NCBI GenBank assembly: GCA_013176395.1 | Contig: JABMLP010000034.1 | Coordinates: 223,990-287,989, forward strand | Reading direction: 5' to 3' | DNA: 64,000 nt | Source of the DNA: Venturia oleaginea | Lineage: Eukaryota; Ascomycota; Dothideomycetes; Venturiales; Venturiaceae | Part shown: piece by piece, positions 38,301 through 48,012 of the stretch | How the letters are laid out: each line of letters opens with the position of its first letter | Position numbering within the stretch: position 1 is the first letter of the stretch | Notes under the pieces: generated by a model | What the model was told of the DNA's origin: nothing | The model's database searches: none | What the model saw: only the letters and a program-made list of their open reading frames with translations | Position numbers and translations under genes: made by a program

Positions 38301-39170
38301 ATATAGAGGTCCCCAAGGAAGTGGTTTTCCTTCTTCTATAGGTATTTCGTGATCAATCCCAGGGCGATGCGGTGGTAGTCTCTCGGCCCTTTTAGGATCA
38401 AAGACAGCAGCGTACTTATGAAACCTCTTAGGTAGCAATTCCAGTATTTGCTCTGTTGTCAAAGGGACTTTCGGCTTCAAGGCAATATCAATATCTCGAA
38501 GAGTAACAGCAAATACTCTAGACGCGTCTTTGATTTTCTCAAGTGTAGAAGTGACAAGGCGGTGGAATCTTACGGGCGCTACTTGTTGTATATCAAGTTT
38601 GTCTTCAAATTTAGCATCGCGAATGCTAATCCCGTTTGCAAAGGTAAGAGTACCTTTAGATTCATTGATAACGGCTTTGGTGTCCTTGAGAAAAGGCCTG
38701 CCTAGTAGAAGATCCTCAAATTGTCCCGGGACTATATAAGCAAAAGCGTTGCATATAAGTCCCCCTAAATCTAGGTTCAACTTCGCAATTTTTGTCACTT
38801 GGGTCTGTCCTTCTTCCTTAAGAACTCCACCTATAGTACGCGGACTAATAGGGAGTACTTCAAGGTCCATCTGCGAAGCTTTCTCCTCGTTTATTGATGC
38901 GTAGCAGCTAGATCCATTATCAAGGAGAGTTTTAAGAGAGTATATATCGTTCACTATAGTATTTGTGTAGAAAAGGCGGGAGAGCATCTTGGGTCTGAAC
39001 TGCTCCCATTCTTTTTCTATCCGAGAACGGTGTGAATCAGTGTCTTTGTTCGAATTCAAAATACTATTTACTCTCTCAATTGACTCCTTTGACAATTTTG
39101 CTCTATCTACTCTACGCCTCCATCCACGACTTTGGATAGAGGCTACTCTTTTTCCGAGTAGTCCTCTTCT
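35310..39170 (-). CDS. Pol of chromovirus A3 (intact)
   Basis: Minus-strand copy of the family A Pol, open from 39170 to the TAA at 35310-35312; 1261 residues numbered from 39095. All domains of A2 are present: the D-N-G protease-like site, YLDD RT, RNase H, H2C2/DDE integrase and chromodomain. The protein is almost the same as A2 (for example ISYEL for MSYEL and LQDNT for IQDNT near the chromodomain). It has the single-copy form of the 15-residue unit. It overlaps the gag end (39143) in the -1 frame with the same post-stop hairpin at 39117-39142. Confidence 0.94.
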   Translation of the reverse strand, partial: RRGLLGKRVASIQSRGWRRRVDRAKLSKESIERVNSILNSNKDTDSHRSRIEKEWEQFRPKMLSRLFYTNTIVNDIYSLKTLLDNGSSCYASINEEKASQMDLEVLPISPRTIGGVLKEEGQTQVTKIAKLNLDLGGLICNAFAYIVPGQFEDLLLGRPFLKDTKAVINESKGTLTFANGISIRDAKFEDKLDIQQVAPVRFHRLVTSTLEKIKDASRVFAVTLRDIDIALKPKVPLTTEQILELLPKRFHKYAAVFDPKRAERLPPHRPGIDHEIPIEEGKPLPWGPLYGMGREQLLVLRRTLTELLDKGFIRESKSVAASPVLFVKKPGGGLRFCVDYRALNAITRKDRYPLPLVKETLLTLARAKYLSKLDVNAAFHKIRIATGDEFKTAFRTRYGLFEWLVTPFGLTGAPASFQRYINYILRRYLDEFCSAYLDDIVIYSSKNLKDHEEKTEKILQSCLNAGLYLDIRKCEFNTKRVKYLGFVIDTETGLHMDPEKIKAIKEWERPTTLRGVRGFLGFTNFYRDFVKDNSTIREPLVRLTKKNTPFLWGKEQEESFQKLKAEFCKEPVLSALDEDKPTRVEPDASGWASGAVLSQKDELGNWKPCAFFSTKHLPAECNYDIHDKELMAIVKALVHWTSELLSLSKPFIILTDHKNLEKFMVKRELNERQMRWAQILAKFNFKLGYRPGSESVVPDALTRRDQDLPKDIQDPRIVERTRTLLPPKLWINVLEDKTPAREEAAQENAQEVDKEPIPFIQNPFLSGDLRDRWETALEGDLDYRRIFQSVLKQDRQFPSKLKVPTSIGDCKVENNQLYYRDRIWLPSYEPLLTGVIQEIHDSVLSGHPGREATIAILSRQFYWPGFAQDIRQFIRNCDVCGRTSVWRDKKKGLLKPLPVPSRIWQDISVDFIVELPESQRCTRLCVITDRLGKGTILFPVPKEQFGAEGFAKLFMQNYVRLHWLPRSLVSDRDTQFVNAFWKEVCHLLKIERRLSTAYHPETDGSTERRNQEVEAYLRKFCTFSQNDWVELLPIAQICLDNRPNQATGLSPFFLTHGYNIEHIGTVEAPQETPKNPKEKAQDLVAKLKDAQEWAETSMVSAQQQQEYYSNRDRAPADSFKVGDKVWLNLKNVKTLRPCKKLDWIHGKYTVTRVINSISYELDTPRGIHNRFHTSLLRRAGTDPLPSQLQDNTQPPPIVTEQGDEEYGIEAILAARWRRRGRQQTREVLVKWVGYVDPTWEPLSELQQTTALDAFESAYGNVLENDGPILRPQRLRSHRSTREGGRG

Positions 39171-40107
39171 TCAACTTCTTCATTCTCCTCAGTGGTTCCT
39201 TTGGCCCTTTTTGAACCAAGTTGCGTGACTCTTTCTACCTCTGTATCCAACCAGCAGTCTTTCATTCTATGGCCGGCCTTCCCACAGCGTAAGCAGAGGT
39301 TATTTGCCTTCCTATATTCATAGGCTTTAGACGAAATTTTTAACTTGTTTACGCGTGTAGGCTCCCAGTCCATAGCGTTCAGATCTTTAAAAGACTTCTC
39401 TTTATCTCTGAATCGTAACTTATCTTCTGAGGAAGAGAGCATCTTTGCTGTAGTGATTTGCATACTTGTATTCAAAAGATCGGACACAAACTGCTGGTAG
39501 GAGGTACTCTGAGATTGGCCTATTCTCTGGTTTCGCAGCTCTTGATTTATTGCTTTGTGTAGAAATGCAATTTTAACAGCGTCAGGCCAAGTCATTCCTC
39601 CAGCATTAGCAAGAGTGGTTTCAAAACGGGGAAGAAAAGAGAAGAAGGGTTCTTTCTCTTTTTGTTTGATTGTGGACAGGCTTACAGTAGCTCTTTGTTG
39701 TTGTACTGGATCGCCATAGAAGTTGTCCATATACTGTAACAATTTCTGTCCCGTTTTATCTTCCTCTGGAGCTGTCTTTACGTAGGCCAGAGTAGCCTGA
39801 GCTGCGGAGCCTCGTAGAGAGGAGAAGATGTAGGCAAATTGGTTCCTACTATCCCCTATAGATTCTGCGTCTATCTCCAACTTCATCCTTGCTTGTTGAA
39901 ACCACTGAGCCCATTCAGAACGCTTGCCATCAAATTCTTGGAGCTTAGGAAGTACAGCTTTCTTCCTATGTATTCTGTCTTTTTGTGAATTCTTAGTCTC
40001 TTGTCCTTCTACTACGTTCTCAGAGCGAGTAGTGTTAGGTAAGATTGTAAGAATACGCGTAATAGCATCGTTCTGAATGGCTAGTTGATGTTGTAATGCT
40101 GCCATAG
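39143..40107 (-). pseudogene. Gag of A3, main part, interrupted near its start
   Basis: Encodes the family A Gag from the codons for MAALQHQLAIQ to the normal TAG, including the CCHC knuckle and acidic tail. The remaining first codons are at 40446-40503, with the original ATG at 40503. The gap is a solo LTR with CATAG duplicated on both sides. The body of the gene shows no other damage, so the LTR insertion appears to be the only disabling event in A3 gag. Confidence 0.9.
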
Positions 40108-40440
40108 TGTAAGAGTTCAACCCTCAAAGGTGTTTCGCAAGTGAGAGAAGACTGCTTGTATTTCAAAGTATCTAAGTACAGAGAAGAAAGTGTAAGTACA
40201 GGAAGGATAGCTAGTATATATAATCCTCCTCTTACAATAGATCCTTCTAGAAAGTATCTTTAAATGGAAACGTGACAGCTTGCAAAATAGAACATGGCAG
40301 CTTGCGAAATAGAACATGACAGCTTGCAAAATAGAACATGACAGCTTGCAAAATAGAACATGACAGCTTGCAGAATAACAAGAGAACAATTGGAAATCCA
40401 GTCATGGATAAGCTAGAGAGAAGGATTCCATCCCTTAACA
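40108..40440 (-). repeat. Solo A-type LTR inside A3 gag, TSD CATAG
   Basis: 333 bp, TGTAAGAG...CCCTTAACA on the plus strand, flanked by CATAG at 40103-40107 and 40441-40445. It carries the CTTTGAAATACAAGCAG variant also seen in the A1 3' LTR. Confidence 0.95.
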
Positions 40441-40445
40441 CATAG

Positions 40446-40503
40446 CTTCTTGTAGGGCTTGGGGTTCTTGAGGAACTCTTTGTTCCTGATCTTCTCCTTC
40501 CAT
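40446..40503 (-). pseudogene. First codons of A3 gag
   Basis: Minus-strand ATG at 40503 with MEGEDQEQRVPQEPQALQEA, the same start as A1 and A2 Gag, cut off by the solo LTR at its 3' side. Confidence 0.9.
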
Positions 40504-41255
40504 ATTTTCACCTATGAGAGATAATAGAGAGCACTACTATACACACTCCTAGGCTCTACTCTAGAGATTTGCTAGGCAGTATAGAGTCAATGCCTATTAG
40601 TATAGGAAGGTGACTATAGAATCCCAGAAGGATTTTTACACTATAGTCCGCTCTGCAATCCTTATTACTAAGGACAGAGCTCCCAGGGACTGTGAAGGCC
40701 AAGTGTATTAAATCTCTCTTCCTAGCTCTTTCTTTCCTCAGCTTATTACAGCTTCAACTCCTAAGACTACGCTGTCTTAGGATGACCTGCCCTTGCTTCT
40801 TGGAGATTCTAGCACGTTCTAGAAAATCTCAGTTTGAATTCTCTTGAATTCCCTTTTTGGATTGGCCCTTTCGATTGGCCCTTGCTTCTTGGAGATTCTA
40901 GCACGTTCTAGAAAATCTCAGTTTGAATTCTCTTGAATTCCCTTTTTGGATTGGCCCTTTCGGTTGGCCCTTGCTTCTTGGAGATTCTAGCACCTTCTAG
41001 AAAATCTCAGCTTGAATTCTCTTGAATTCCCTTTTTGTTTGGCCCTTGAGGTTGGCCCTTGAAGTTGGCCTTTGAGGTTGGCCCTTGCTTCTTGAGTTAG
41101 GACAAGTGTCCTCTTCTTGAAATTCCTTTCTGTTTGGCCCTTGAGGTTGGCCCTCGCTTCTTGGATTAGGACAAGTGTCCTCTTCTTGAAATTCCTTTTT
41201 GGAGCTTGCTCTCTGTGAGTCTTTCTTCCTTTGTAAGACTGAGGTACTTAGATAA
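40504..41255 (-). other. A3 5' leader with three copies of the 90-bp unit
   Basis: Same layout as the A1 and A2 leaders, with PBS next to the LTR (GTACTTAGATAA at 41244-41255 on the plus strand), GGGCCAA repeats and a terminal hairpin, but the GAATTCAAGAGAATTC/TTCTAGAA unit occurs three times (40798-41035) instead of two. No gene seen. Confidence 0.75.
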
Positions 41256-41564
41256 TGTAAGAGTTCAACCCTCAAAGGTGTTTCGCAAGTGAGGGAAGAC
41301 AGCTTATATTTCAAGTATCTAAGTACAGAGAAGAAGTGTAAGTACAGGAAGGATAGCTCGTATATATAATCCTCCTCTTACAATAGATCCTTCTAGAAAG
41401 TATCTTTAAATGGAAACGTGACAGCTTGCAAAATAGAACATGACAGCTTGCAAAATAGAACATGACAGCTTGCAAAATAGAACATGACAGCTTGCAGAAT
41501 AACAAGAGAACAATTGGAAATCCAGTCATGGATAAGCTAGAGAGAAGGATTCCATCCCTTAACA
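41256..41564 (-). repeat. 5' LTR of A3 (309 bp)
   Basis: A-type LTR with fewer 22-bp units than the 332-bp form, and GAAGAAGTG where others have GAAGAAAGTG. AAAAT follows at 41565-41569. Confidence 0.9.
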
Positions 41565-41569
41565 AAAAT

Positions 41570-41721
41570 AGAACATGGCAGCTTGCGAAATAGAACATGA
41601 CAGCTTGCAAAATAGAACATGACAGCTTGCAAAATAGAACATGACAGCTTGCAGAATAACAAGAGAACAATTGGAAATCCAGTCATGGATAAGCTAGAGA
41701 GAAGAATTCCATCCCTTAACA
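41570..41721 (-). repeat. Right part of the outermost A-type LTR
   Basis: Begins AGAACATGGCAGCTTGCG, exactly the continuation of the 22488-22668 piece, and ends CCCTTAACA. CTCAG follows, the copia target sequence. Confidence 0.88.
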
Positions 41722-42324
41722 CTCAGCTCCTATGCATCTGACCCAACGGTATTCCATGAGAAGGCAATCAAGAAAGTAGCTAGGTACCTCAGGTCATTTC
41801 CAGATCTTGGACTGGAATACAGCATTGGAGGACATACTGGGCTTGTGGGATACTCAGATGCAGATTACGCTATGGACAAGGCAGACAGGGTCTCCATCCT
41901 AGGATGGGTGTTCTTTCTTGCTGGAGCACCAGTTGCCTGGATGAGCAAGAAGATGAAGTCAGTAGCAATCTCTACGATGGAAGCTGAATACATGGCAATG
42001 AGCAGCGGTGGTAAACAAGCTCAATTCCTTTCATCGCTCTTGAGGGAAATGGGACATTCGGACATGGTAGGCGAGAACGCTTTTGAGTCTCTCATGGTTC
42101 TGAAGGGAGACAACCAAGCTTGTCTCAGCCTGGTTAAGGGTTCCCATGCTCATGAGAGGTCTAAACACATTGATATCGCATACAACAATGTCAGAAGAAT
42201 GAGAGAAAGGAACCAATTGATTGTGGAGTTCTGTCCTACTGCAGACATGGTTGCAGATGGGTTGACTAAGCCAAAGAATGGTCAACAGTTCCAGAACTTC
42301 TTACATCAACTGGGAATGGTATAG
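41722..42324 (+). pseudogene. Ty1/copia Pol, RNase H end (continues 22487)
   Basis: The codons continue the copia protein exactly where it was interrupted (AIRR then LSSYASDPTVFHEKAIKK). They go through RNase H (GYSDADYAMDKADRVS, STMEAEYMAMSSG, HIDIAYNNVRRMRER, GLTKPKNG) to a normal stop at 42322-42324. The part is open on its own. With the 18960-22487 segment it forms one copia pol separated by 19.2 kb of nested insertions. Confidence 0.9.
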
Positions 42325-42348
42325 CTAAGGTCTAGGCATGAGTGGGAG

Positions 42349-42453
42349 TGTTGAACAGTGGCATGCCAGTCCTTGATACCTCAGGCATAGTGCACGTGAA
42401 AGATGCCACGGTGTACTTAACCTCCTTAGTCAATACAGTCAAGTCACAGGGTG
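42349..42453 (+). repeat. Truncated copia 3' LTR
   Basis: Starts TGTTGAACAGTGGCATGCC after a purine-rich stretch. It matches the first part of the LTR at 2990-2478 (with an internal deletion of about 30 bp) and loses similarity after CACAGGGTG at about 42453. Confidence 0.75.
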
Positions 42454-44993
42454 AAACTCGTTCTGTTCATCGGCTCCTATCGTTAAGTTCGTGTTGAATC
42501 TACTTCCGAATAACTCTGTTTTGCTCGTTCAACGTAACAGTTAGGATAATAAAATAATCCAGCAACAAATCCTTACAGCGTCGATCGCCTCTGCAATGGA
42601 GCTGCGGCACTTTAGTTTATCCCTAAGAGTACCACAATCTGTGTTCCAAAGTTTCTTCATTTGTGGAAAAAGGATGGAGTAGTATATCTGAAAACTACTC
42701 TTATAGAGACCGGTGTCGAGCTACAGAGTATAGAGAAATCTCAACTTCCTGCTGCAGTCAGACAAGTTACCGCCTTGCTAGAGTCGACAGTTCCCCGCGA
42801 TTTCAGCAGTTCCGGCGAAAATTCATGGAATGTTCGAATCCAAACCTTCAAGTCATTCCTCCGTGTTGTATATGAGATTGGAAAGTAAAACGAGGATGGA
42901 CATCCATAATCGAAGATTTAACTGATTGGGAGGCGACAGGATTTTTCTTACAAGAATTGGAGCTTCATTATCGGAAGGCGAGTTTATCGCTAGAGAAAAC
43001 AAAGATATCATCACAAGTGAAAAATAGCGAACGTGTTATGTGTCAGTTTTAAAGGTCATCTGAATTTCAAGTATTGAATAAAACGAGCGAGTGTTCTACA
43101 ACTAGGGTTTGCGTGCAAGAATATCTTCGAAAAATTCGAATTCTCCTACCACCCGATATCTGTAGCTGATAGCAATCATGTTCGTGTACCAAGAGAGTGA
43201 TAGATCGACCTCAGCTCCTATAGCTCATCAAGTTAGTGTTTATTCTCACATCATCATGGTCTTCATAACTTACTTCGGTTCGTGCTTAATAGGGGGGAGA
43301 CTTCCGCAGTCAGGATGGTTGCAAATTTGCCAAGGATGGAAATTACAATTCTGGCATTTTTCGCCTGAATTTGCAGCATTCTCCTTTCGGCAATGCATGC
43401 AGGGCTGAGGTATAGCCATCTTTCGGCAGAGGTTGATGATGTTTGGCGATACGGAAGTAACGGTGTTGGATAATGATGCTGAGTGTATGGGGAACAGCGA
43501 TATTTATTCACGATCAAGTTAGAAGGACAATTAGCCAAAGGGTGTATGTTGCCTAGATATAGCTCAACCTCGCCGTTAGTCCTTGCAAGATATGCGACAG
43601 GTCACATATAACCCCTGCTTAATACAAGAGTGCGCTGGCGAAAAGTCTGTGACTCGCACAAGACTTCGTCAAATTTAACACCAGGCCTCGAAATAGCACT
43701 GAGCTAAGTATAACGCCCATGCTGACGCAATAAAAACTTCTAGTGAGTTTGTGTGCGGCACTGAAAATGGTCAGGCGACACAGGGACGCTTTGATGCTGC
43801 TGATAGTGACGGGGGCGAATTAGAAGGCCACAGCGACGTTCTCAAGCAAGGATGCCCGTATACTCCACTACAATGTAGTTAAAGGCGCCGGTCAACTGTG
43901 CCGCACACACCGTGGACGTAGGGTGGTTATGACCCTTTCCTCCTCCTTCTTTGCCAAATTGGCATCATTAGTGGAAGGGCCTCGTTCATGTCGTCAACGC
44001 CTGCTCATCTTCATTGGATGGGAGGCGACCCTCGGGGCTGGCATTCCGTCGCTACAGCGTTCCATCATGCACGGTGCTGCTACATGAATCCCCATTCTAT
44101 AAGGGGAAAAAGCTGCCTGGAATGTAAGTCACTTGCTACTCACTCAGCACCTCACGGCTCGACGACCTAGAACAGCCCTCTCTACCACATTGTTACCGCA
44201 GCTTATCTGTAGCGAATAGGTCACTAGACCATGTTGTAGAGCCATCACATGCCACAGTTGTCCCCTTGCTATTCTTCAACCCGGAGCCAGCTCTACCTCC
44301 AATAGCAACGACGGCAGGATAGCAGCCGAGCAAGCTGAGCTGACGGATACGGTCCCTTGCCGTTGTGACACCATTAGCCGTAATGCAAAGTGACGAGAAG
44401 TAGCATCGGCAGGTTTGCACAAAATCCAGGGCGCGTACGAGATAATACGAAGAGAGAGGGGAAAGGGGCTTACACGAGCAAGAGGAAGGAAAGAGAGTAT
44501 GATTGATACAAGAGCAACAGGAAGATCTAGGGAAGCAGGGTGTGATCCGATTCCAAATAGAGGCGGCAGACAAGGGGGCGGCGGATGGACGAATTGGGAC
44601 GAAATACGCCAAAGAGAGAGCGGAGCTTCGAGACGGCCGCATGAATGTAGCAAGTAGGGAGGAAGGAGTCAGGCAACAAGAACAGAAGGATAAGGAGGAA
44701 ACGGGGTAGGAATGAAACACGAGGTAATCGAATAAAACATATCTTATAAATCAGATGCTCTTTGTTGCCGTGTCGCGGTAGCTCCGCTACGCACGGCCTC
44801 TTTATCCCCATGGTAGAGTATTTATAGGGCCCCCAACAGGGCGGGCCAACCCGCACGGGTCGGTGTCGGGGCCGGTTGCTGGAGCGGGCTTAGGTTCTAT
44901 AATACCTATCCAACCTACCCCACCAAGGTATAGTTTGGCCTTATCTAAATAGAGTAGTTCTTTATATCTATAACCTATCAAACCTGTATTTGA
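42454..44993. other. No recognisable gene; degenerate intergenic DNA
   Basis: Short open frames only, none with a recognisable domain. The frame at 42661-42888 (75 aa) ends in a plausible helical sequence but has no supporting context. The frame at 44193-44720 on the minus strand looks like low-complexity chance coding. A hairpin lies at about 44769-44799 (GCCGTG...GTAGC-TCC-GCTAC...CACGGC). The region probably contains decayed transposon DNA. Confidence 0.5.
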
Positions 44994-44995
44994 TA

Positions 44996-46811
44996 ACGTA
45001 CTTCACAAGCGAGTGAGCCACTTCACAAACGTGAACCGCCTTCGTAAAAATACTACGCAACCCTACAACAATTTATAGTATTAAATAGAATAGAATATTA
45101 TTATTTAGAAGCTTCGCTATCATCTATATTCTCTATTTCTACTTCACAAGTGCGGGAGTTATGCCCAGTCTCGCCGCAACGGCCGCAGTACCTCTCTCCA
45201 CGTACCCTCTTCGCAGGCTTCTCACCATCGTTACGATTACCACCCTCCCTTATAGTAACTAAGTCAGTTACTTCACCAGCTGTCAAGGTCTGCTCAATCC
45301 GTATGTCTCCTTTTGCGACTCTTACGCTTTGTAACTGCCTCAATTGCGTCTCGAAGACGCGCTGTTTCTTCGCGCATTAACACCATTTCATGTGCTATCT
45401 GCTGCGCGCCTTTACTCAACTGCCTGACCTGCTCATCAATAGAACTTGCAGAGGATCCTGGGCGCTTTTGCATCCTCTTTCGAATAAGCGTTGCCTGCGC
45501 CTCAATTTCGTGGGCGTTGCGCGGTGTCTTTGCCTCCCATGCGACGGTACCTGATCGTGGTGGAGTCGGCGTACGTAGCCTCACATCAAGCTTCGATAAC
45601 ACTGCATCTGAGTTGTGTGGGATTAGTCCAGCTGCTCTAAACCCTGCGCAGATATTCTCCCTTGAAGATGCCTTGTCGTAGGCTGCTTTGAATGCTGGTA
45701 GGAAGTCTTCTTTTGATATATGGTAGGTATGGTTGCGTGCCAAGGCCGAGATCTCATCGCCATACCTACGCTTCAATGGCGAGAAGCAGGCAACGTCAAG
45801 AGGCTGTAACAGGTGCGACGAGTGTGGAGGCATACAGAGAGTAATAATCTTCCTCTCTCTACATAGATCCTGAAAATCGACCGAGCAATGGCTCTCATGG
45901 CCGTCGATAATAAGTAGTCTGTATACTCCAATTGGTTTCGTATACGTGTCAAAGTGTTCAAGCCAGGCAAGCGCTAGGTTATTGTTCGTCCAGCCATTGG
46001 GGCTAACTTAAATAATCTAGTCGTGAGGGATGCCTTCGAACCAAGTAGAGATGAGGACCTTGCCCGCAAAGATAAGGAAGGGTGCGATCGTCTTCCCTGT
46101 TGAACCGACGCCTTGTATCAGGGTAACCCACTCACGATCGCCTGGCTGTAGTTTTTTCTGCTTGCCAGGGTTCTCTGAGCCTGTAACGACTAGGTGAGAC
46201 GACATCTTGCCTATTAAGAAGCCAGATTCATCAAAATTGTAGGTATCCTCGTCTATGATACCGTACTCTGCCTTTATCCTCTGAACAAGTGTGAACCAGG
46301 GTATAATAACCGCCGGGTCTTCGCAGGCAGCTCGCTGGCGATCGTATGGACGGCTCCATCGGGTGGTAAGCTCTGGCGTACGCTTTACCAAGTTGTTAAC
46401 CCAGTTCTTGCCAACAGGCTTCCCACCCTCCTAGTAGTTTATTAGCCATATCTTGTACGTAGGCCTTCGACGGCGGTAGGCCGCGTAAGCTTTCGTTAAG
46501 AATACGCTTTATAACCACCTCCTCTTCTAGCTTTGTCAATCGCTTCGAGTTCGGCTCGTATTCGCGTCGAGGGCGCAGTCCGGCGCGTCGGTGAGTACTG
46601 TTGTTCGAGGTACGCTATATATTACTGCAGCGCGTCTTTCGCTTTGGATTTGCTTTGAATTGATATCTGAGATAGCAAGGAATATATCTCCTTCTTTATA
46701 GATCTTCTGCTTTTCGTGTTGTTGAGGCATTACGCGACGTTGTTACGAAGGCGGTTTACGTTTGTGAGATGGCCCACTCGCTTGGGTGGCCCACTCGCTT
46801 GTAAAGTACGT
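44996..46811 (-). mobile_element. pogo/Fot1-like DNA transposon E1
   Basis: Terminal inverted repeats start ACGTACTTCACAAGCGAGTG on the left and, read inward from the right end, ACGTACTTTACAAGCGAGTG. The repeats continue to ACCGCCTTCGTAA. TA is duplicated at 44994-44995 and 46812-46813. About 1.8 kb with one transposase gene on the minus strand, typical of Tc1/mariner-superfamily pogo elements. Confidence 0.88.
45101..46730 (-). pseudogene. pogo-like transposase of E1, with stops
   Basis: Minus strand. The N-terminal psq-type helix-turn-helix (46730-46540) is followed by a CENP-B-like part (KAYVQDMANKLL, then KNWVNNLVKR after a 1-base frame change near 46425). The DDE_1 catalytic domain has all three acidic residues: YNFDESGF, LIIDGHESH and LQPLDVACF. 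Two in-frame stops (TAG and TAA) lie close together at about 46008-46020. The C-terminal extension has basic and coiled-coil character and, after a frame change near 45300, ends in a CCHC knuckle (CGRCGETGHNSRTC). Probably inactive, but only lightly damaged. Confidence 0.85.
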
Positions 46812-46842
46812 TACGTATAACGTAATCCACCATCGAGCGGTA

Positions 46843-47967
46843 ACGTGTTTCACCATTCACTTGGCCACCCCACTCACTTGGCCACCCAACCAAAAAATCT
46901 AATCCCTTCGTACAATTATCGCGATAATGTCAACACCAACCCCCGGATCGGCTTGCAAAGAGGCTAGATTACTTCTTGCGAAGCAGAGCTTTCAAACGAA
47001 TCCAAATTTAAGTCAACGTCAAATCTCAGCGTCGTACGATATTCCTCGATCTACACTTCAGTCTCGTCTTCAAGGTGGTAAACCACGAAGCGAATCTAAC
47101 CACCAAAAGAGAAAGTTACAAATACATGAAGAGCAGGCTCTGGTTCAGTGGATCCTAGACCTTGATCGACGAGGATTTCCGCCCCAAATTATCGACGTAC
47201 GACGAATGGCAAACGCTTTACTCGAAAAACGCGGTACGAATCCTCCACCGTCATTAGTCGGGAAGAACTGGGTATCCCGCTTCATCAACGCTCAGCCGGA
47301 GCTTTTTACGAAGTGGAATCGTAGATTCCATTCACAGCGTGCAAAATGCGAAGATCCAGCGACAATCAACGCGTGGTTTCAGCGTGTTGAAGAGACGCCC
47401 TCACCACTAGGTACACCCCATAGAGTAGCGCCACAGTGGACGTCAGAAGCTCCTCGTACGATAGCTCAGCTTGAGCAGCAGGCTCAGCTCGTCTGAAATC
47501 TTCTTCATCGCCAATCTCAGAGCCCAAGTAGTCAAGCAATTGGTCAACTCATCAAAGGATGTCAAGTCGCAATGAATTCAGCAGTAATACTTGCAGAAGA
47601 GAATAGGAAGCTTTGTACAGAGAACCAACGACGAAAACAGAAGCAACAGTATCGTAGACGATATATTGCATATGGAGGCGTTTTACAAGCTCAACAAGGT
47701 CAGTTCTTGGTCGAGGGATGCGAAAATAGCTCTAGAAATAGTGTTCAAGATCAGGAAGTCGTCGTACGACAGCGAGCATTACTAACATTTAGTGGCTGCG
47801 GTATTCAAGGTCATAAGATTAATCGATGCCCAAATACGTAAAGAATGTATTGTTAGAATTATTTTAATAAAAGCTGTATTTGTGGGAGGTTTATCGCACG
47901 ATGACTTGAGATTTAGTGGTTGGGGTGGCCAAGTGAGTGGGGTGGCCAAGTGAGTGGTGAAACACGT
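46843..47967 (+). mobile_element. pogo-like element E2, internally deleted, TSD TA
   Basis: Terminal inverted repeats ACGTGTTTCACCAnTCACTTGGCCACCCC, with a tandem CACTTGGCCACCCC, at both ends. TA duplicated at 46841-46842 and 47968-47969. 1.1 kb only, because the transposase catalytic domain has been deleted. Confidence 0.88.
46927..47841 (+). pseudogene. E2 transposase lacking the DDE domain
   Basis: The frame from ATG 46927 (MSTPTPGSACKEARL) has a psq helix-turn-helix (LSQRQISASYDIPRSTLQSR) and a CENP-B-type DNA-binding domain (EEQALVQWILDLDRRGFPP, KNWVSRFI). After CEDPATINAWFQRVEE it jumps to TPSPLGTPHRVAPQW, the segment that follows DDE in E1 and E3, with frame conserved. A stop occurs at 47494-47496. 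A second frame (47572-47841) supplies the coiled-coil part and a zinc-knuckle remnant (SGCGIQGHKINRC) whose first Cys is Phe. It could at most make a 189-aa DNA-binding protein. Confidence 0.82.
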
Positions 47968-48012
47968 TACACACCATCGAGCGGTACACATTTTCGTATC
48001 CTCATCGATTAA

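Larger units (their letters stand above)
22669..41564 (-). mobile_element. Chromovirus A3 (minus strand), itself interrupted
   Basis: Bounded by LTR ends at 22669 and 41564 and by AAAAT on both sides (22664-22668 and 41565-41569). From right to left in reading order: 5' LTR 41256-41564, leader, gag split by a solo LTR, intact pol 39170-35310, then 3' LTR material at 35309-34978 and, split by element C, at 34977-34893 and 22847-22669. The duplicated 3' LTR material suggests an extra LTR insertion followed by loss of a short direct repeat. Confidence 0.82.

Noticed and set aside
42661..42888. 75-codon plus-strand frame with plausible helical sequence
   Set aside because: No recognisable domain, no splice context, flanked by degenerate DNA; left in the gene-free region.
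44193..44720. 175-codon minus-strand frame
   Set aside because: Ser/Pro/Cys-rich, no domain, overlapping frames on both strands in a purine/pyrimidine-biased stretch.
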